This document shows, piece by piece, positions 41,565 to 51,404 of a DNA stretch of 64,000 nt. The stretch spans positions 62,001 through 126,000 of the forward strand of contig JBNLGG010000003.1 in NCBI GenBank assembly GCA_050305935.1, written 5' to 3'. The notes below the pieces were generated by a model, which was not told the origin of the DNA, ran no database searches, and worked only from the letters and a program-made list of their open reading frames with translations. Position 1 is the stretch's first letter. Every line of letters begins with the position of its first letter. The stretch comes from CAJXNP01 sp050305935. Its GTDB lineage: Bacteria; Bacteroidota; Bacteroidia; Cytophagales; Cyclobacteriaceae. Made by a program: the position numbers and the translations under genes.

Positions 41565-44147
41565 TTATTCTACTAATTGCAATAGATGATCTAGTACACC
41601 TTCATTTCTTTCACCGTATGGCACGCCATCTACCATTAAATTCGAGTTTTCGCCAATACTAAAAGGAGTGTGCGTATCAGATATTTTGGTTCTTTCAATC
41701 TTCATTCGTGTACCTGATACAGATTGGGGTATATCTGAAAGTTCAATACCAATTTCATTATTCACCAATTTAGTGTCGAAAAGCCGGATATCAGATTGTC
41801 CGGTAGCAGTAATGCCATTTTTAGAAAGGATAATATTAGCCCATCTTATTGAAAGTTGACTTTCGTCCATTGCCAAAAAACTATGTTGGCCAATATCATT
41901 GAAAAAGGGGTATTGGATATTGAGCGTCGAATTGGCGGAAATTATTCCATCCTGACGGATGTTTATGAAAGAAGTGTTTGAAATACGACCTTCACAATGT
42001 TTTATAATCAAGGCGCTGCCTTTTAAATTTTTAAAGCAGCTTTGGTGTAGAGAAAAATCAGAATACTGTAGGTTAAGGTAAGGTGACGCTTGATTAGCAT
42101 TTAAAAATGCACATTGGTATATATTTACCGGTGACTCTATGAATGTTAAAGCTGCATTGGGCCTTTTGTCATTTACCTTCAATGGTGTAGAATATTCAAA
42201 TAGAACATAGGATAGTTGTGATTGCTGCCCAGCATGAAGGACGTTGATACTACCTCCGGAATTATCCACTGAGAAAAATCTGATCGGCTTATTTTTATTA
42301 CCGATCATAAATACAGGTGAATAGCTCAAAATTTTCACACCATTTGTTATATTAATAGTGGCTCCTGCTGAAATTTCAAATCGCCTACCGGCAGGAACAA
42401 TCAAGTCCCTGTCAATCGTCCAATTGCCATCAGGAATGGAAATTATCAAATTATCTTTGCTCTTTAATATAAAGTCAAAAGTATGATATGTTGGTTTTTC
42501 GATAGGTGATTTGCTTGAGGAGATATATTTCATTTCACTATCTGGTAGTAATACTCCCACATTCAGTTTTCTATTTTCAAGTCCATAGATATTGTAATGA
42601 ATTTTTATTTCCTTAAGCTCGATAGATTTTGTAGAAGAGCTTGCGGGAAGAGGAATGTCTATTATGTAGGGTTGGTCTTTCTCTTTTGAATCAATAATGA
42701 TGAATTTTTCCGGGCGATAAATCACCGAGTCACGCCAACTCACGTGTGTGACTTCAATTGGTAGGTATCGAAGGTTTTCCAGGCTAACCTGAAGGTAACT
42801 TCTATCTTGTTTCACGAGGTGGGCAATCAATTGGTCATCCTTAGGAAAAAGCACAGAACGCATATAATCCCGGTTTTCAAAAAGCTTATAGGTAGGTGAT
42901 TCATAAAACGGCCAGGTACGGTAAATTTTATTCATAAGGGCACTGATTTTATCTTCATTTTTTGAGAGAAATTGATCAATAAATTTGCTTTGGCAAAGAA
43001 TTTCCGATTCTTGGATATAATGCTTTTTGAAGTCCAGGTTATCATATATTAATCTAAGGATTGGATCTTTTGAGAATTTCGCATGACGGGTTAAAGGGAT
43101 TGGTTTTTCTATGAATAGCCTCAGGTTTGAAACTTCTCCATCACCCAGTGTTTCCCATTCACGTGCAATTGGCTCAGCCAGGCTTGTGACAGGGTTAAAA
43201 TAAAACCGAATATTTTGTCTGGAAAGCGGATGTTTATTGTTCATCAAGTCACATATAGCAAATAATTGCGCCATTTTTTTCATATCAAAAAATTGACTGG
43301 GCGATAGATCTCCTGCCATCACATCATGCCACATTCCTTTCAGCATTAATAATTGCGCCCGGGTGTCAGGGTTATTCATCAATTTAGATTCCTGGTAAGG
43401 GGAAAATTCATCATCCAGTTTAAACAGAATTCCTTCCCGTAATTGATTGTTTTCTATGAGGTGCTTGTCAAATCGTTCTTCTAAATAATAAATTCCAATA
43501 GGTTTTCCATTTACACTTAAATGTACATAATCCACCCTCAGTCCAATTAACCCCCTCTTTTTCATGATTTCAAAACCAATCCAATCCGTCATATACCCAC
43601 GCGTAGACGGTCTTAGCAAGCCAAATCGTTTCATGCCCTTAAAGGTATTGTCACCTCTTACCTTTACCTCAAAAGACCATTGAGAAGGATGACTAAGGTG
43701 GGTTTCAGCCATTAACCCCGTTAGGCTGATCTTAACGTCCTGTGTCTTGCCATTCCAGGTGAGTGTTGCCGGAAATTCTTCGTTTTTAATTTCCGGTGCT
43801 ATCAACCCGTCTTTCAAAGCCTGCTCACGTAAATATTGAATTTTAGAAAGATGCTTAAACTTAATATCCATTTGGATCTCATCAAGCTCCTGGAGTTGTC
43901 CTGATGAATAATTCTTTATAAAAGAAAAATCCAATTTAGCCACTCTTAAAAGGGTTTGCTTAAGGTATTTTGACTGTCCGATTTTTTGCAAATAGGCGCC
44001 ATAACCAAAAATCATTCCCGAGATGATGACCAAACCAATCAAGCCAACGACCATAATTACGCCACTAACCCGTATTTTATTTTTATTCAAATAGGGGCTT
44101 TTTGATTTTACAGGGTGAGATCTGCCTTGATCTTGATTAACTTTCAT
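41565..44147 (-). CDS. Third CotH-like paralogue, without DUF4956/VTC partners
   Basis: This 860-residue protein is clearly homologous along its length to the two module CotH proteins. It has a membrane helix (about 28-55), the kinase-like part with VNGKPIGIYYLEERFDKHL and FAICDLMNNKHPLSRQNIRFYFNP, PIAREWE, and a beta-helix tail. The acidic helix signatures have decayed: KGDDxLNI is NQASPYLNL, GNDGIDxSG is RQDGIISANS, and GDKGLSAGENS is GQHSFLAMDES. The shared C-terminal QYGKSS is missing. No DUF4956 or VTC gene adjoins it. It may be a duplicate that changed role or lost activity. Confidence 0.78.
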   Translation of the reverse strand: MKVNQDQGRSHPVKSKSPYLNKNKIRVSGVIMVVGLIGLVIISGMIFGYGAYLQKIGQSKYLKQTLLRVAKLDFSFIKNYSSGQLQELDEIQMDIKFKHLSKIQYLREQALKDGLIAPEIKNEEFPATLTWNGKTQDVKISLTGLMAETHLSHPSQWSFEVKVRGDNTFKGMKRFGLLRPSTRGYMTDWIGFEIMKKRGLIGLRVDYVHLSVNGKPIGIYYLEERFDKHLIENNQLREGILFKLDDEFSPYQESKLMNNPDTRAQLLMLKGMWHDVMAGDLSPSQFFDMKKMAQLFAICDLMNNKHPLSRQNIRFYFNPVTSLAEPIAREWETLGDGEVSNLRLFIEKPIPLTRHAKFSKDPILRLIYDNLDFKKHYIQESEILCQSKFIDQFLSKNEDKISALMNKIYRTWPFYESPTYKLFENRDYMRSVLFPKDDQLIAHLVKQDRSYLQVSLENLRYLPIEVTHVSWRDSVIYRPEKFIIIDSKEKDQPYIIDIPLPASSSTKSIELKEIKIHYNIYGLENRKLNVGVLLPDSEMKYISSSKSPIEKPTYHTFDFILKSKDNLIISIPDGNWTIDRDLIVPAGRRFEISAGATINITNGVKILSYSPVFMIGNKNKPIRFFSVDNSGGSINVLHAGQQSQLSYVLFEYSTPLKVNDKRPNAALTFIESPVNIYQCAFLNANQASPYLNLQYSDFSLHQSCFKNLKGSALIIKHCEGRISNTSFINIRQDGIISANSTLNIQYPFFNDIGQHSFLAMDESQLSIRWANIILSKNGITATGQSDIRLFDTKLVNNEIGIELSDIPQSVSGTRMKIERTKISDTHTPFSIGENSNLMVDGVPYGERNEGVLDHLLQLVE

Positions 44148-44384
44148 TCTGTCATCCTGCCATTTTTAAATAGATTACAAAAGACATCGTTTTTGGAAAG
44201 GCGGGATATATCAATTTACTAAAATAACCCCAATTAATCATATCTATTTCGCACCCATAGCAGTGTAAAATTCTTTGGCAAAAATACAGGTCGATCAGGT
44301 TCAGATGACACTTTACTTAAACATTGCAAAGGTCTAATAGGTAGGTATAGGTTTTGGAGAGGCAATAAACCAACATTTAACAAA

Positions 44385-45263
44385 CTAATGCAAATGATCA
44401 TTTATTAACTGTACAGTTTGATCAATATGGTTTTTTTTGGACATGCCAACTACGGCTGATTTGATTTGTGGAAATTGACTGATAAATTCAATAGCCTCAT
44501 CGGGAGGAAGAGCCCCGGCAGCCAATATACTCATGGGAATAAAGTTTACACCCGGCTTCTTAATGGTTTCGATGGTATCAATTAATGAAGGATTGGTATA
44601 AAATCCGGTTTTATTAAAAGCGGCCATGATCAAACAATCTTTCCACCCTCGATTTGACAGGCATTGGTGGAGGTGTGATGGATTTTTTGTAATCAATCCG
44701 GCCGGTACATTATAATTTTGCTCTATATGTTCGCGGAAAATATCAAACGCTTCATCGCAGCCCATTCCCAGCGCCAGATCAACAAGGGCATCGTGCATAA
44801 ATATTGCCCCTAATTGGTGTCCTTGAAAAGAGAGCATTTCCAAATCAATTAATATTTTGATGGTCTTGTAAAGGTCTCTTCTTAATAAGCTTTGAATACC
44901 TATTTTTATCATGGAAATTGTTTTACCAGATCCGGCTTTGACCAATAACTCCTTTAAGACATTGAACATGCCTTTTTCATTTGATTGTCGAACATATTTA
45001 ATGATATAGGGCAGGAGAGGGTACACCCTGAAATCGTTTTTTAAAATCGGGTCATTTGCTATTATATCCAACACAACTTCAGCTCTTGGATGTGTGGACA
45101 TCATCATGGCTTTTATTCCCTTGCTGTGAGCATACCGAAGTATTTCGGCCAGCGCTTCGCTGTCGCCAAACTTTCTGTCCTTTATATTTCCCTGTTCCTG
45201 GGAAAGATGGTCAACCCCAAATAGCGGGTTATGCCCTAATAGTATTTTATCTATTCCATCCAT
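44385..45263 (-). CDS. Uncharacterised TIM-barrel-like protein of EPS locus
   Basis: A 292-residue soluble protein that I cannot place firmly. It starts MDGIDKILLGHNPLFGVDHLS and shows the alternating strand-helix spacing of a TIM barrel. Its final part, GVNFIPMSILAAGALPPDEA and KSAVVGMSKKNHIDQTVQLI, resembles the end of aldo/keto reductases, where GM/GxS-x-x-H contacts the cofactor. The catalytic tyrosine tetrad of true aldo/keto reductases is not evident. It is 72 bp downstream of a MocA-type oxidoreductase gene, in the same direction, so the two probably act on the same sugar nucleotide. Lack of a signal peptide means it acts in the cytosol. Confidence 0.6.
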   Translation of the reverse strand: MDGIDKILLGHNPLFGVDHLSQEQGNIKDRKFGDSEALAEILRYAHSKGIKAMMMSTHPRAEVVLDIIANDPILKNDFRVYPLLPYIIKYVRQSNEKGMFNVLKELLVKAGSGKTISMIKIGIQSLLRRDLYKTIKILIDLEMLSFQGHQLGAIFMHDALVDLALGMGCDEAFDIFREHIEQNYNVPAGLITKNPSHLHQCLSNRGWKDCLIMAAFNKTGFYTNPSLIDTIETIKKPGVNFIPMSILAAGALPPDEAIEFISQFPQIKSAVVGMSKKNHIDQTVQLINDHLH

Positions 45264-45335
45264 TGTATAAAAGCTTGTGTTTAATAAGTAAGAATTTAGG
45301 TGTCGAATGATTTTTCATTTTGATCAGGATAAATA

Positions 45336-46382
45336 TTATACCTCCGTAGTGCTGATAGAATCTCCATTAAGAGAGGCAGATTTATAGCAAGCATCAACAA
45401 TTTTTTGAATATGGAAACCATCATGAATAGATGGTCTTGTAGGCCGTTTTTCAGTAACAGCCCTAACAAACTCCTGGTTTTGGTAAGTAAATTTTGCACC
45501 ACCAACATCAAAATGGACTCCAGTAAACAGATCGTTTGCCGAAAGGGTAGTCTTACCAGCTTTATACTTCCCAACAGGGTTGTCCAAAAAAAGATCAATT
45601 AAATCGTCACCAATCGTGAGAACGCCATTTTCGCCGAGAATTTCCAACCGGATTTCCATTTTCCTTTTAAAACGAATACTCCAGGAAGCGTCTATCCAAC
45701 CTTTTAATCCTGACTTGAATTTTATCATTACATGGGCAAAATCTTCAATGCCTTCGGAATATTCAGAATGCATATCCGCATTCACGCTATCTACCTCTCC
45801 AAAGTACCAATATAAAAGATCCAGTAAGTGTGAGCCTTGACTCAAAAGAACTCCACCTCCCGAAATCTTGGGATTGTATCTCCAGCCTTTTCCTTTTTTG
45901 AATAACTGCGAAACGTACACTGTACCCTTTATATTTATGATTTTCCCAAGGGCATTGGAGTTGATAATACTTTTACCTTCTTTGAAGCTATCGATGTTTC
46001 TGGCCATGTAGCCAATCATATTTGTGATAGGCTTCTTATCGAGCTCATCGATTAGGGGTTGTGCTTGTATTGAATTAAGCGATAGGGGCTTTTCCATCAA
46101 AAACGGGATGTTGTTTTCCACGCATTCAATCGCATTCTCGACATGATACCCTACTGGACTTGCTATTAATGCCCCATCAATTTGTTCCCTTTTCAGGAGT
46201 TTTGAAATAGATTTATAGACATTTATTTTAGGATTTAGCATGTGAAGTGGTCGAGAAGGAAACCATGCCGGATCTACTACTGCAGTGACGGCGCACCCTG
46301 GCAGTGCGTTAAAAATGGCTGTATGCATCAAGCCCATTCTTCCGAGTCCTATGACTCCAATTTTGATTTGGTTGTTTTCCAT
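45336..46382 (-). CDS. Gfo/Idh/MocA-family NAD(P)-dependent oxidoreductase
   Basis: This 348-residue dehydrogenase probably oxidises or reduces a sugar or sugar nucleotide for repeat-unit synthesis. The N-terminal Rossmann fold shows IGVIGLGRMGLMHTAIF, and the family's catalytic-lysine motif EKPLS occurs as FLMEKPLSLNS near residue 97. The C-terminal beta-sheet domain includes GGGVLLSQGSHLLDLLYWYFGEVD with the conserved histidine and aspartate. Members of this family make UDP-GlcNAc-derived uronates, inositols or deoxy sugars, and the substrate is not predictable here. Upstream is a glycosyltransferase and downstream an uncharacterised TIM-barrel protein, all read leftward, forming one operon-like set with 47605-48699. 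Confidence 0.9.
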   Translation of the reverse strand: MENNQIKIGVIGLGRMGLMHTAIFNALPGCAVTAVVDPAWFPSRPLHMLNPKINVYKSISKLLKREQIDGALIASPVGYHVENAIECVENNIPFLMEKPLSLNSIQAQPLIDELDKKPITNMIGYMARNIDSFKEGKSIINSNALGKIINIKGTVYVSQLFKKGKGWRYNPKISGGGVLLSQGSHLLDLLYWYFGEVDSVNADMHSEYSEGIEDFAHVMIKFKSGLKGWIDASWSIRFKRKMEIRLEILGENGVLTIGDDLIDLFLDNPVGKYKAGKTTLSANDLFTGVHFDVGGAKFTYQNQEFVRAVTEKRPTRPSIHDGFHIQKIVDACYKSASLNGDSISTTEV

Positions 46383-46464
46383 TTCTAGTGAAAATGTTAT
46401 TTAGTTGATTGCCTGATTTTAATTGTATTACCTATTATTTAATTCATTTTTACACACTGTTTAT

Positions 46465-47577
46465 CTATGGGACTGTTTCCATTTTGCCGGTCATTTTAAG
46501 AAAGATCTTTTTGTATTCCTCAGCTACATTTTCCCAATTCATTTCGTTTAAAAGTCTATTCCGGGCTATTTCAGAACAGGCGTGAAGTTTGTTTGGGTTA
46601 TCAAGCGCCCATTGAGTTTTTTCCGCCAGATCATCTATATCAGAGGTTTTAAAATAGACTACCTCATTTTCTTTTAGTATGTCCCTGTTTTCAATAATAT
46701 CACTACATACTACAGGACAGCCAACAGACACCGCCTCAAGTAATACCATTGACATAGCCTCCGTATGTGATGGAAAAACAAGGAATTCAGCATTTTTCAT
46801 GTAAGAGAGCAATAGGTCTTTTTCTTTGATTAGACCTAAAAAAGTGATGTTAAGGTCTCTGGTCAGGCTTAATATTTTTTTCTTATAAGAAGGCATTTGG
46901 TCTAAGTCCCCCGCAATTAAAAACCTTCCTTTATAGTCAATTTTTTGAAGTGCTAAAATCAATTCATGCAGACCTTTTGTAGGGATAATTCTTCCTGCAC
47001 TAAAGAGGATATAGGGTTCGGAAACCGGAATTATTGGTAATTTTTCTCTTTCTAAAGTGTTTATTCCATTGGGAATATAATGTGAGTCTAAACCAAGTTT
47101 TTCCTTGAATTGACGTTTTTCATTGAGGGAGACGCAGCACAAATAGTCGGCCTTTTTTACAAGCTTATTTGTGTTATAATGAAAAAACCACGAAAACCAT
47201 TTCCATTTTTTTCGAACTATAAAACCACCATGTGTCGTCAAAACTACCGGGTATTTCTTTTTCAAAAAAAACATGGTAAATGCCGCAAAACTATTGTGAA
47301 CATGTACCAGGTCAAAGTCACCAAATAATCTGGCATGAATGGCAGAAAGCAAATAATACCAGAAGGCATTAAATCGCTTAAAGGGAATTTTATTAAATAC
47401 TTTCTGATAGATACCGTTGTAATAGCCGGTTTTAAAAGGAGTGTGGGAGGAAGTGGAATACACATAAAAGTCAAACTCACCTTTCAGCTGATTAATAATG
47501 TTTTCGCCAACGGTGCCGGCTCCAACATAGGCGGGTAAACCTTTCAATCCGACAACAGCTATCTTTTTCTTTCTCAT
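46465..47577 (-). CDS. Glycosyltransferase family 4
   Basis: A 370-residue GT-B enzyme beginning with KIAVVGLKGLPAYVGAGTVGENI, a glycine-rich donor loop. The second domain contains EPYILFSAGRIIPTKGLHELILAL and the E-x7-E signature in HTEAMSMVLLEAVSVGCPVVCSD. It should add one sugar to the lipid-linked intermediate. It is followed by the MocA-type oxidoreductase gene after 82 bp and preceded by another GT4 gene 27 bp away, all on the minus strand. The N-terminus, with a 'GxPA..GG' flavour, resembles enzymes that use nucleotide-activated amino or deoxy sugars, but that is a weak hint. Confidence 0.9.
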   Translation of the reverse strand: MRKKKIAVVGLKGLPAYVGAGTVGENIINQLKGEFDFYVYSTSSHTPFKTGYYNGIYQKVFNKIPFKRFNAFWYYLLSAIHARLFGDFDLVHVHNSFAAFTMFFLKKKYPVVLTTHGGFIVRKKWKWFSWFFHYNTNKLVKKADYLCCVSLNEKRQFKEKLGLDSHYIPNGINTLEREKLPIIPVSEPYILFSAGRIIPTKGLHELILALQKIDYKGRFLIAGDLDQMPSYKKKILSLTRDLNITFLGLIKEKDLLLSYMKNAEFLVFPSHTEAMSMVLLEAVSVGCPVVCSDIIENRDILKENEVVYFKTSDIDDLAEKTQWALDNPNKLHACSEIARNRLLNEMNWENVAEEYKKIFLKMTGKMETVP

Positions 47578-47604
47578 AGGTTGTGAAATATTTATTCAAT
47601 TCCA

Positions 47605-48699
47605 CTATTCGACTTCTAATTTTTCATAATGAGCTTCTGTAATTGTATTAAGTAAATGGGTGTATTTTTCAATAAAAGATTTTTGCGAATACTCTTTTTT
47701 CACTTTTTTATAGCCATAATCACCAAATGAACAGCGTAGTTCTTTATTCTCAATCAGCTTTTTAAGGGAATTTGACAAACCCTTTAAGTCTTTTGCCGGA
47801 GATAAAAAGCCGTTGTTACCATCTTCAATCAATAAATTATTATCTCCCACATTTGTTGCTACTACCGGGAGATGATAGGCCATTGCTTCAAGAATGGTAT
47901 TGGATGTACCCTCAAAAATGGAGGAACACAGGTAAATGTCTGCGTTTCTGTAATAGTCGTCCAGACAGGTTGGGTTTACAATAATTGATATGTAATTGTC
48001 TAAATTTAATTTACTTATTCTTGACCGTAATTCATATTCCATTTTTCCATTGCCAATTATTTGGTATTTGAAATGCATGATTCCGGAAATGATCAACTCA
48101 TTGATCACATCAATAGCCAATAGGAAATCTTTTTGTTCTACAAATCTGCCGACAGATAAAATGCTGGTATCACCAGTTTTTTTAGTATTTGTTGAAATAT
48201 CGGGAATTTCGATGCAGTTAGGTATGACGGTGATTTTGTCTTCGTTAAAACCTCTTGTAGCATACCTGGAAGCGCCTGAATAATTATTAAATATGGTTAG
48301 TGTATTTAATCGATTGTGGATGAAACGCTCTATGATTTCCTTTTTTTTGTCCAGCATTGCGTTTCTTATCCCGCCTAGCCTAAATGGAACCCTGGCTATT
48401 GATCCAATTACTGATCCGATTAAATTGGCAGTGAGCAGGTAAGAAATAATTACATCTATCTTTTTGGCTTTAAAGAATCTATAGAGTTGGATCCATTTTA
48501 CTACAGGATTGCCTTTAAGTATTTGCACGTTAATGGCATATTTGTTTAAAAGGATTTCTAGTCTTTTGTCAATATTGTTTTTATAAAGAACTAGGTAAAT
48601 GTGATGTTGACAGGACAATAAATAAGTAAGCATTATCGCCTGTTTTTCTGCTCCCCCGGCAGGTAAGGCCTGAATAAAAACACAAATATTCTTACTCAT
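47605..48699 (-). CDS. Glycosyltransferase family 4
   Basis: This 364-residue GT-B glycosyltransferase starts NICVFIQALPAGGAEKQAIMLTYLL (the GGAEK donor loop is a hallmark of GT4). It has DTSILSVGRFVEQKDFLLAIDVINELI and the E-x7-E motif in SIFEGTSNTILEAMAYHLPVVATNVGDN. It is the first gene of the leftward glycosyltransferase-oxidoreductase group ending at 44385 and lies at the outer edge of the EPS locus, with no known gene for 570 bp upstream. Its place fits a repeat-unit or side-chain sugar transfer step. Linkage and donor are unknown. Confidence 0.9.
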   Translation of the reverse strand: MSKNICVFIQALPAGGAEKQAIMLTYLLSCQHHIYLVLYKNNIDKRLEILLNKYAINVQILKGNPVVKWIQLYRFFKAKKIDVIISYLLTANLIGSVIGSIARVPFRLGGIRNAMLDKKKEIIERFIHNRLNTLTIFNNYSGASRYATRGFNEDKITVIPNCIEIPDISTNTKKTGDTSILSVGRFVEQKDFLLAIDVINELIISGIMHFKYQIIGNGKMEYELRSRISKLNLDNYISIIVNPTCLDDYYRNADIYLCSSIFEGTSNTILEAMAYHLPVVATNVGDNNLLIEDGNNGFLSPAKDLKGLSNSLKKLIENKELRCSFGDYGYKKVKKEYSQKSFIEKYTHLLNTITEAHYEKLEVE

Positions 48700-49270
48700 T
48701 TATTAAGATAACAATACTTGGTTAAAATTGTGATAAGCTCGGCTTATTTTTAATAGTATTTAATGCAAAATATTAAGAGGAAATGGGGGGTGTTAAAATT
48801 ATTTATCAAAATCTGATAGTTTCTTTTCGACTTTATACTCCTTTTTTACCAACATTTCTTTTTTATAATAAGGTTGGGATTCATCCCTCAGTTTTCAAAG
48901 AACAGTGTTGAGGCTGGCATAAATGTGTGAGTGACATTTTAGATAAGAATGATATTGCACATAGTCACGCGAAGACCAAGGGCAATTGATACGAAATAGA
49001 CGACATTATAAACACAACCCTCACCATTCCCTTCAGATACTGCTAAGTGATTGAGATGTAATGCTTAAATAAGAAGCAGGACATCCGCGCTGATCGTGGA
49101 CAACTCACTGCACATTGTATGCCTACATTTAAATTAATATCAATATTTCAAGATAATCCCCGGGATTTCGGGTTGATTCGAAAAAACCATTTATTATTCT
49201 ATCTCCTCCTGTGTCAAAATTCCTCCGAAGCTCAAAGGTGTCTGTAGTTCAGCTATATACAAATTTGTTC
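48700..49270. other. Intergenic region at the edge of the EPS locus
   Basis: No gene or RNA is recognised in these 571 bp. A small hairpin, ataagc-tcg-gcttat followed by a T-run (48733-48752), is the only local structure and may be a weak terminator. The rest is A+T-rich single-copy sequence. Promoters for the leftward glycosyltransferase operon should be here. Confidence 0.5.
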
Positions 49271-50353
49271 TTAGACCAGTTGAAGATCGATAACGCTCTT
49301 AGCACACGAAGTGATTGCTTCGCTTGTGGGAATGGGTTTCCAGTTCAGAAGTTCTCTTGCTAAAGTGTTATCTACTTTTCTCGTTACCCCAAGGTCAACC
49401 AATATAGGTTTTAGGGTCTTGTCAAAATTAGCAAAAATACGGATCATGAAATTTGGCGCGACCATTTTCGGGATCTTTTTGTTCGGAAAAGCGCCCCGGA
49501 GTACATCAGCAATTTCTTTAAATTTCATGTATTGTGAGGTGGCGATAAATCGCTCGTTAACTGCGCGAGGATGTTCCATTGCCCTGACTTGCAAATCTGC
49601 TACTGAGCGTACATCCACCACATCAAACCCAATATCAGGAAGGGCAGGAGAACTACCATCCATTAACTTGATGACAATATTAGCTGACGTACCAAAATCC
49701 CTTTCCAGTACCGGCCCCAGTATGGCACCAGGACACACTACCGAGAGTTCCAATCCGCTTTTATCACTTTTTATGAAATCCCAGGCAGCTTTTTCCGCGA
49801 TCGTTTTACTTCTGTGGTAAGGAGTTGAGTCTTTTTTATTTTCGGGATTTGTCCATTGAGATTCATTAAAAAGACCTTCCCGCTTAGACTTTTCTTTGCC
49901 GTAAATGATAGATGCGACAGATGAGGTAATAACGACCCTTTTTACCTTATTAGCTGATGAAGCTTCGAGCACATGTAGTACGCCATCCCTGGCTGGGATA
50001 GTAAGATCATTTTCATTTTTGGGGATTCCCCTTGGAAAAGGTGAGGCAATGTGCTGAACATAGTCAACTCCCTTTGTCAACTCATGCCAGATATGTTTGT
50101 CGGTAAGGTCTGCCTCCTCAAAAGTCAGATGAGCTATCTTATCCGTTTGTTTAGCAATGACATGCCTGATCTGATCAGCTCTTTTCATATCGCGAAGTGT
50201 GCCGATCACTTTATAGTCTTTTTCTAACAATTGAATGGTGGTGTGTGAACCTAAAAATCCGGTAACTCCTGTAAGTAATACTCTGCCCTTACTTGATATT
50301 TTGTTGTGCGTTGATTTAACAGTTGTAAAATAACGGTCTTTTTTATTCAACAT
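49271..50353 (-). CDS. Extended SDR / NAD-dependent epimerase-dehydratase family reductase
   Basis: A 360-residue extended short-chain dehydrogenase of the dihydroflavonol-4-reductase-like type. The Rossmann motif TGVTGFLGSH lies near residue 28-37, TSSVASIIYG follows, and the active-site tyrosine and lysine are in YHRSKTIAEKAAW. LSVVCPGAILGP resembles DFR-type reductases of aldehydes or ketones more than sugar epimerases. The first ~20 residues are an extra tail. It stands alone on the minus strand, outside the EPS locus proper, so a role in small-molecule reduction is as likely as sugar metabolism. Confidence 0.85.
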   Translation of the reverse strand: MLNKKDRYFTTVKSTHNKISSKGRVLLTGVTGFLGSHTTIQLLEKDYKVIGTLRDMKRADQIRHVIAKQTDKIAHLTFEEADLTDKHIWHELTKGVDYVQHIASPFPRGIPKNENDLTIPARDGVLHVLEASSANKVKRVVITSSVASIIYGKEKSKREGLFNESQWTNPENKKDSTPYHRSKTIAEKAAWDFIKSDKSGLELSVVCPGAILGPVLERDFGTSANIVIKLMDGSSPALPDIGFDVVDVRSVADLQVRAMEHPRAVNERFIATSQYMKFKEIADVLRGAFPNKKIPKMVAPNFMIRIFANFDKTLKPILVDLGVTRKVDNTLARELLNWKPIPTSEAITSCAKSVIDLQLV

Positions 50354-50485
50354 CTATTACCAATTGTTAAGAAATACAAAAGCTTTTTCTTCAGAGAGAT
50401 GTGTTGAAATTTCCGGTAGCAGATCAAGCACTGCGGTTCACTGTAAAATTTGCTAACTTGAATGTGAGACAAAAACAAAACGGCG

Positions 50486-51280
50486 ATGTGTTACAATGCT
50501 TATGCCATGACCAAAAAGCGACTGGACTATGCCCGGCGCCACGGCGGTACGAAGGAGGAAATCGAGGAACTGGCCGACCAACTGGAGCTGTTAAGTGAAA
50601 ATGAATTTCCCAAACCCTTTTATCATACCAACGGATTTCAGCATCCAAACCTTTTAGTGATTGCCAATGACGAGCCCATGAAGTTCAAGGCTTTTCATTG
50701 GGGGCTGATACCCTTTTGGGTGAAAGACGAGGCTACGGCAGGCAAGCTTCAAAATCAAACGATCAATGCCAGGGGCGAATCGATCTTTGAAAAACCTTCG
50801 TTTCGCGAACCGGCAAATAAAAGAAGGAATCTGATCTTTATTGACGGGTTTTTCGAATACCACCACTATAAAGGAAAAACCTACCCATTCCTGATCAAAT
50901 TTAAAAATGATGACCCCATGCTGGTGGGAGGGATTTGGGATAGCTGGGTAAATAAAGAAACGGGGGAGGAGATTAAGACCACTTCCATTGTGACGACCTG
51001 GGCAAACCCGATTATGTCGAAGATCCATAATAACCCAAAACTCCAGGAACCTCGAATGCCTTTAATTCTCAATGATGAGACAAAAGAGATCTGGCTAAAG
51101 GGTAGTAAGGAAGAAGTGGAGGCGATCATCCGGCCCTATCCGGAAGAAGAACTGGAGTATTACACCGTAAGGCGCCTGACCGGCAAGGATGCTGTCGGTA
51201 ATGTGCCGGAAGCGCTGGAACCTTTCAATTATCCTGAATTGGTATTTGATGGCTTTTCAGGGCAGGTATCGCTGTTTTAA
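50486..51280 (+). CDS. SRAP-domain protein (YedK/HMCES-like abasic-site protein)
   Basis: This 264-residue protein of the SOS-response-associated peptidase family binds abasic sites in single-stranded DNA by a thiazolidine link to its second residue. That cysteine is present: the protein begins MCYNAYAM, and the initiator methionine is normally removed. Other family features are NARGESIFEKPSF, RRNLIFIDGFFEYHHY with the active-site glutamate, and IHNNPKLQEPRMPLIL with the conserved histidine and the RMP motif. It shields abasic DNA at stalled forks. Length is normal for the family, and the gene stands alone. Confidence 0.93.
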   Translation: MCYNAYAMTKKRLDYARRHGGTKEEIEELADQLELLSENEFPKPFYHTNGFQHPNLLVIANDEPMKFKAFHWGLIPFWVKDEATAGKLQNQTINARGESIFEKPSFREPANKRRNLIFIDGFFEYHHYKGKTYPFLIKFKNDDPMLVGGIWDSWVNKETGEEIKTTSIVTTWANPIMSKIHNNPKLQEPRMPLILNDETKEIWLKGSKEEVEAIIRPYPEEELEYYTVRRLTGKDAVGNVPEALEPFNYPELVFDGFSGQVSLF

Positions 51281-51404
51281 ATAATTTTGCCTTGGTCTGG
51301 AATACATAGAAGTTTTGTTTAACGTGCCCTGATCCTTGTCTTTACGAGTTCCAACATTTTTTGACGAAAATGCTTAAAGTTAACATGACGTGGCTCTTTT
51401 AACC

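Noticed and set aside
48733..48752. Small hairpin with a T-run upstream of the leftward glycosyltransferase operon
   Set aside because: Only six pairs with a three-base loop and no gene ending just before it, so it is too weak to call as a terminator.
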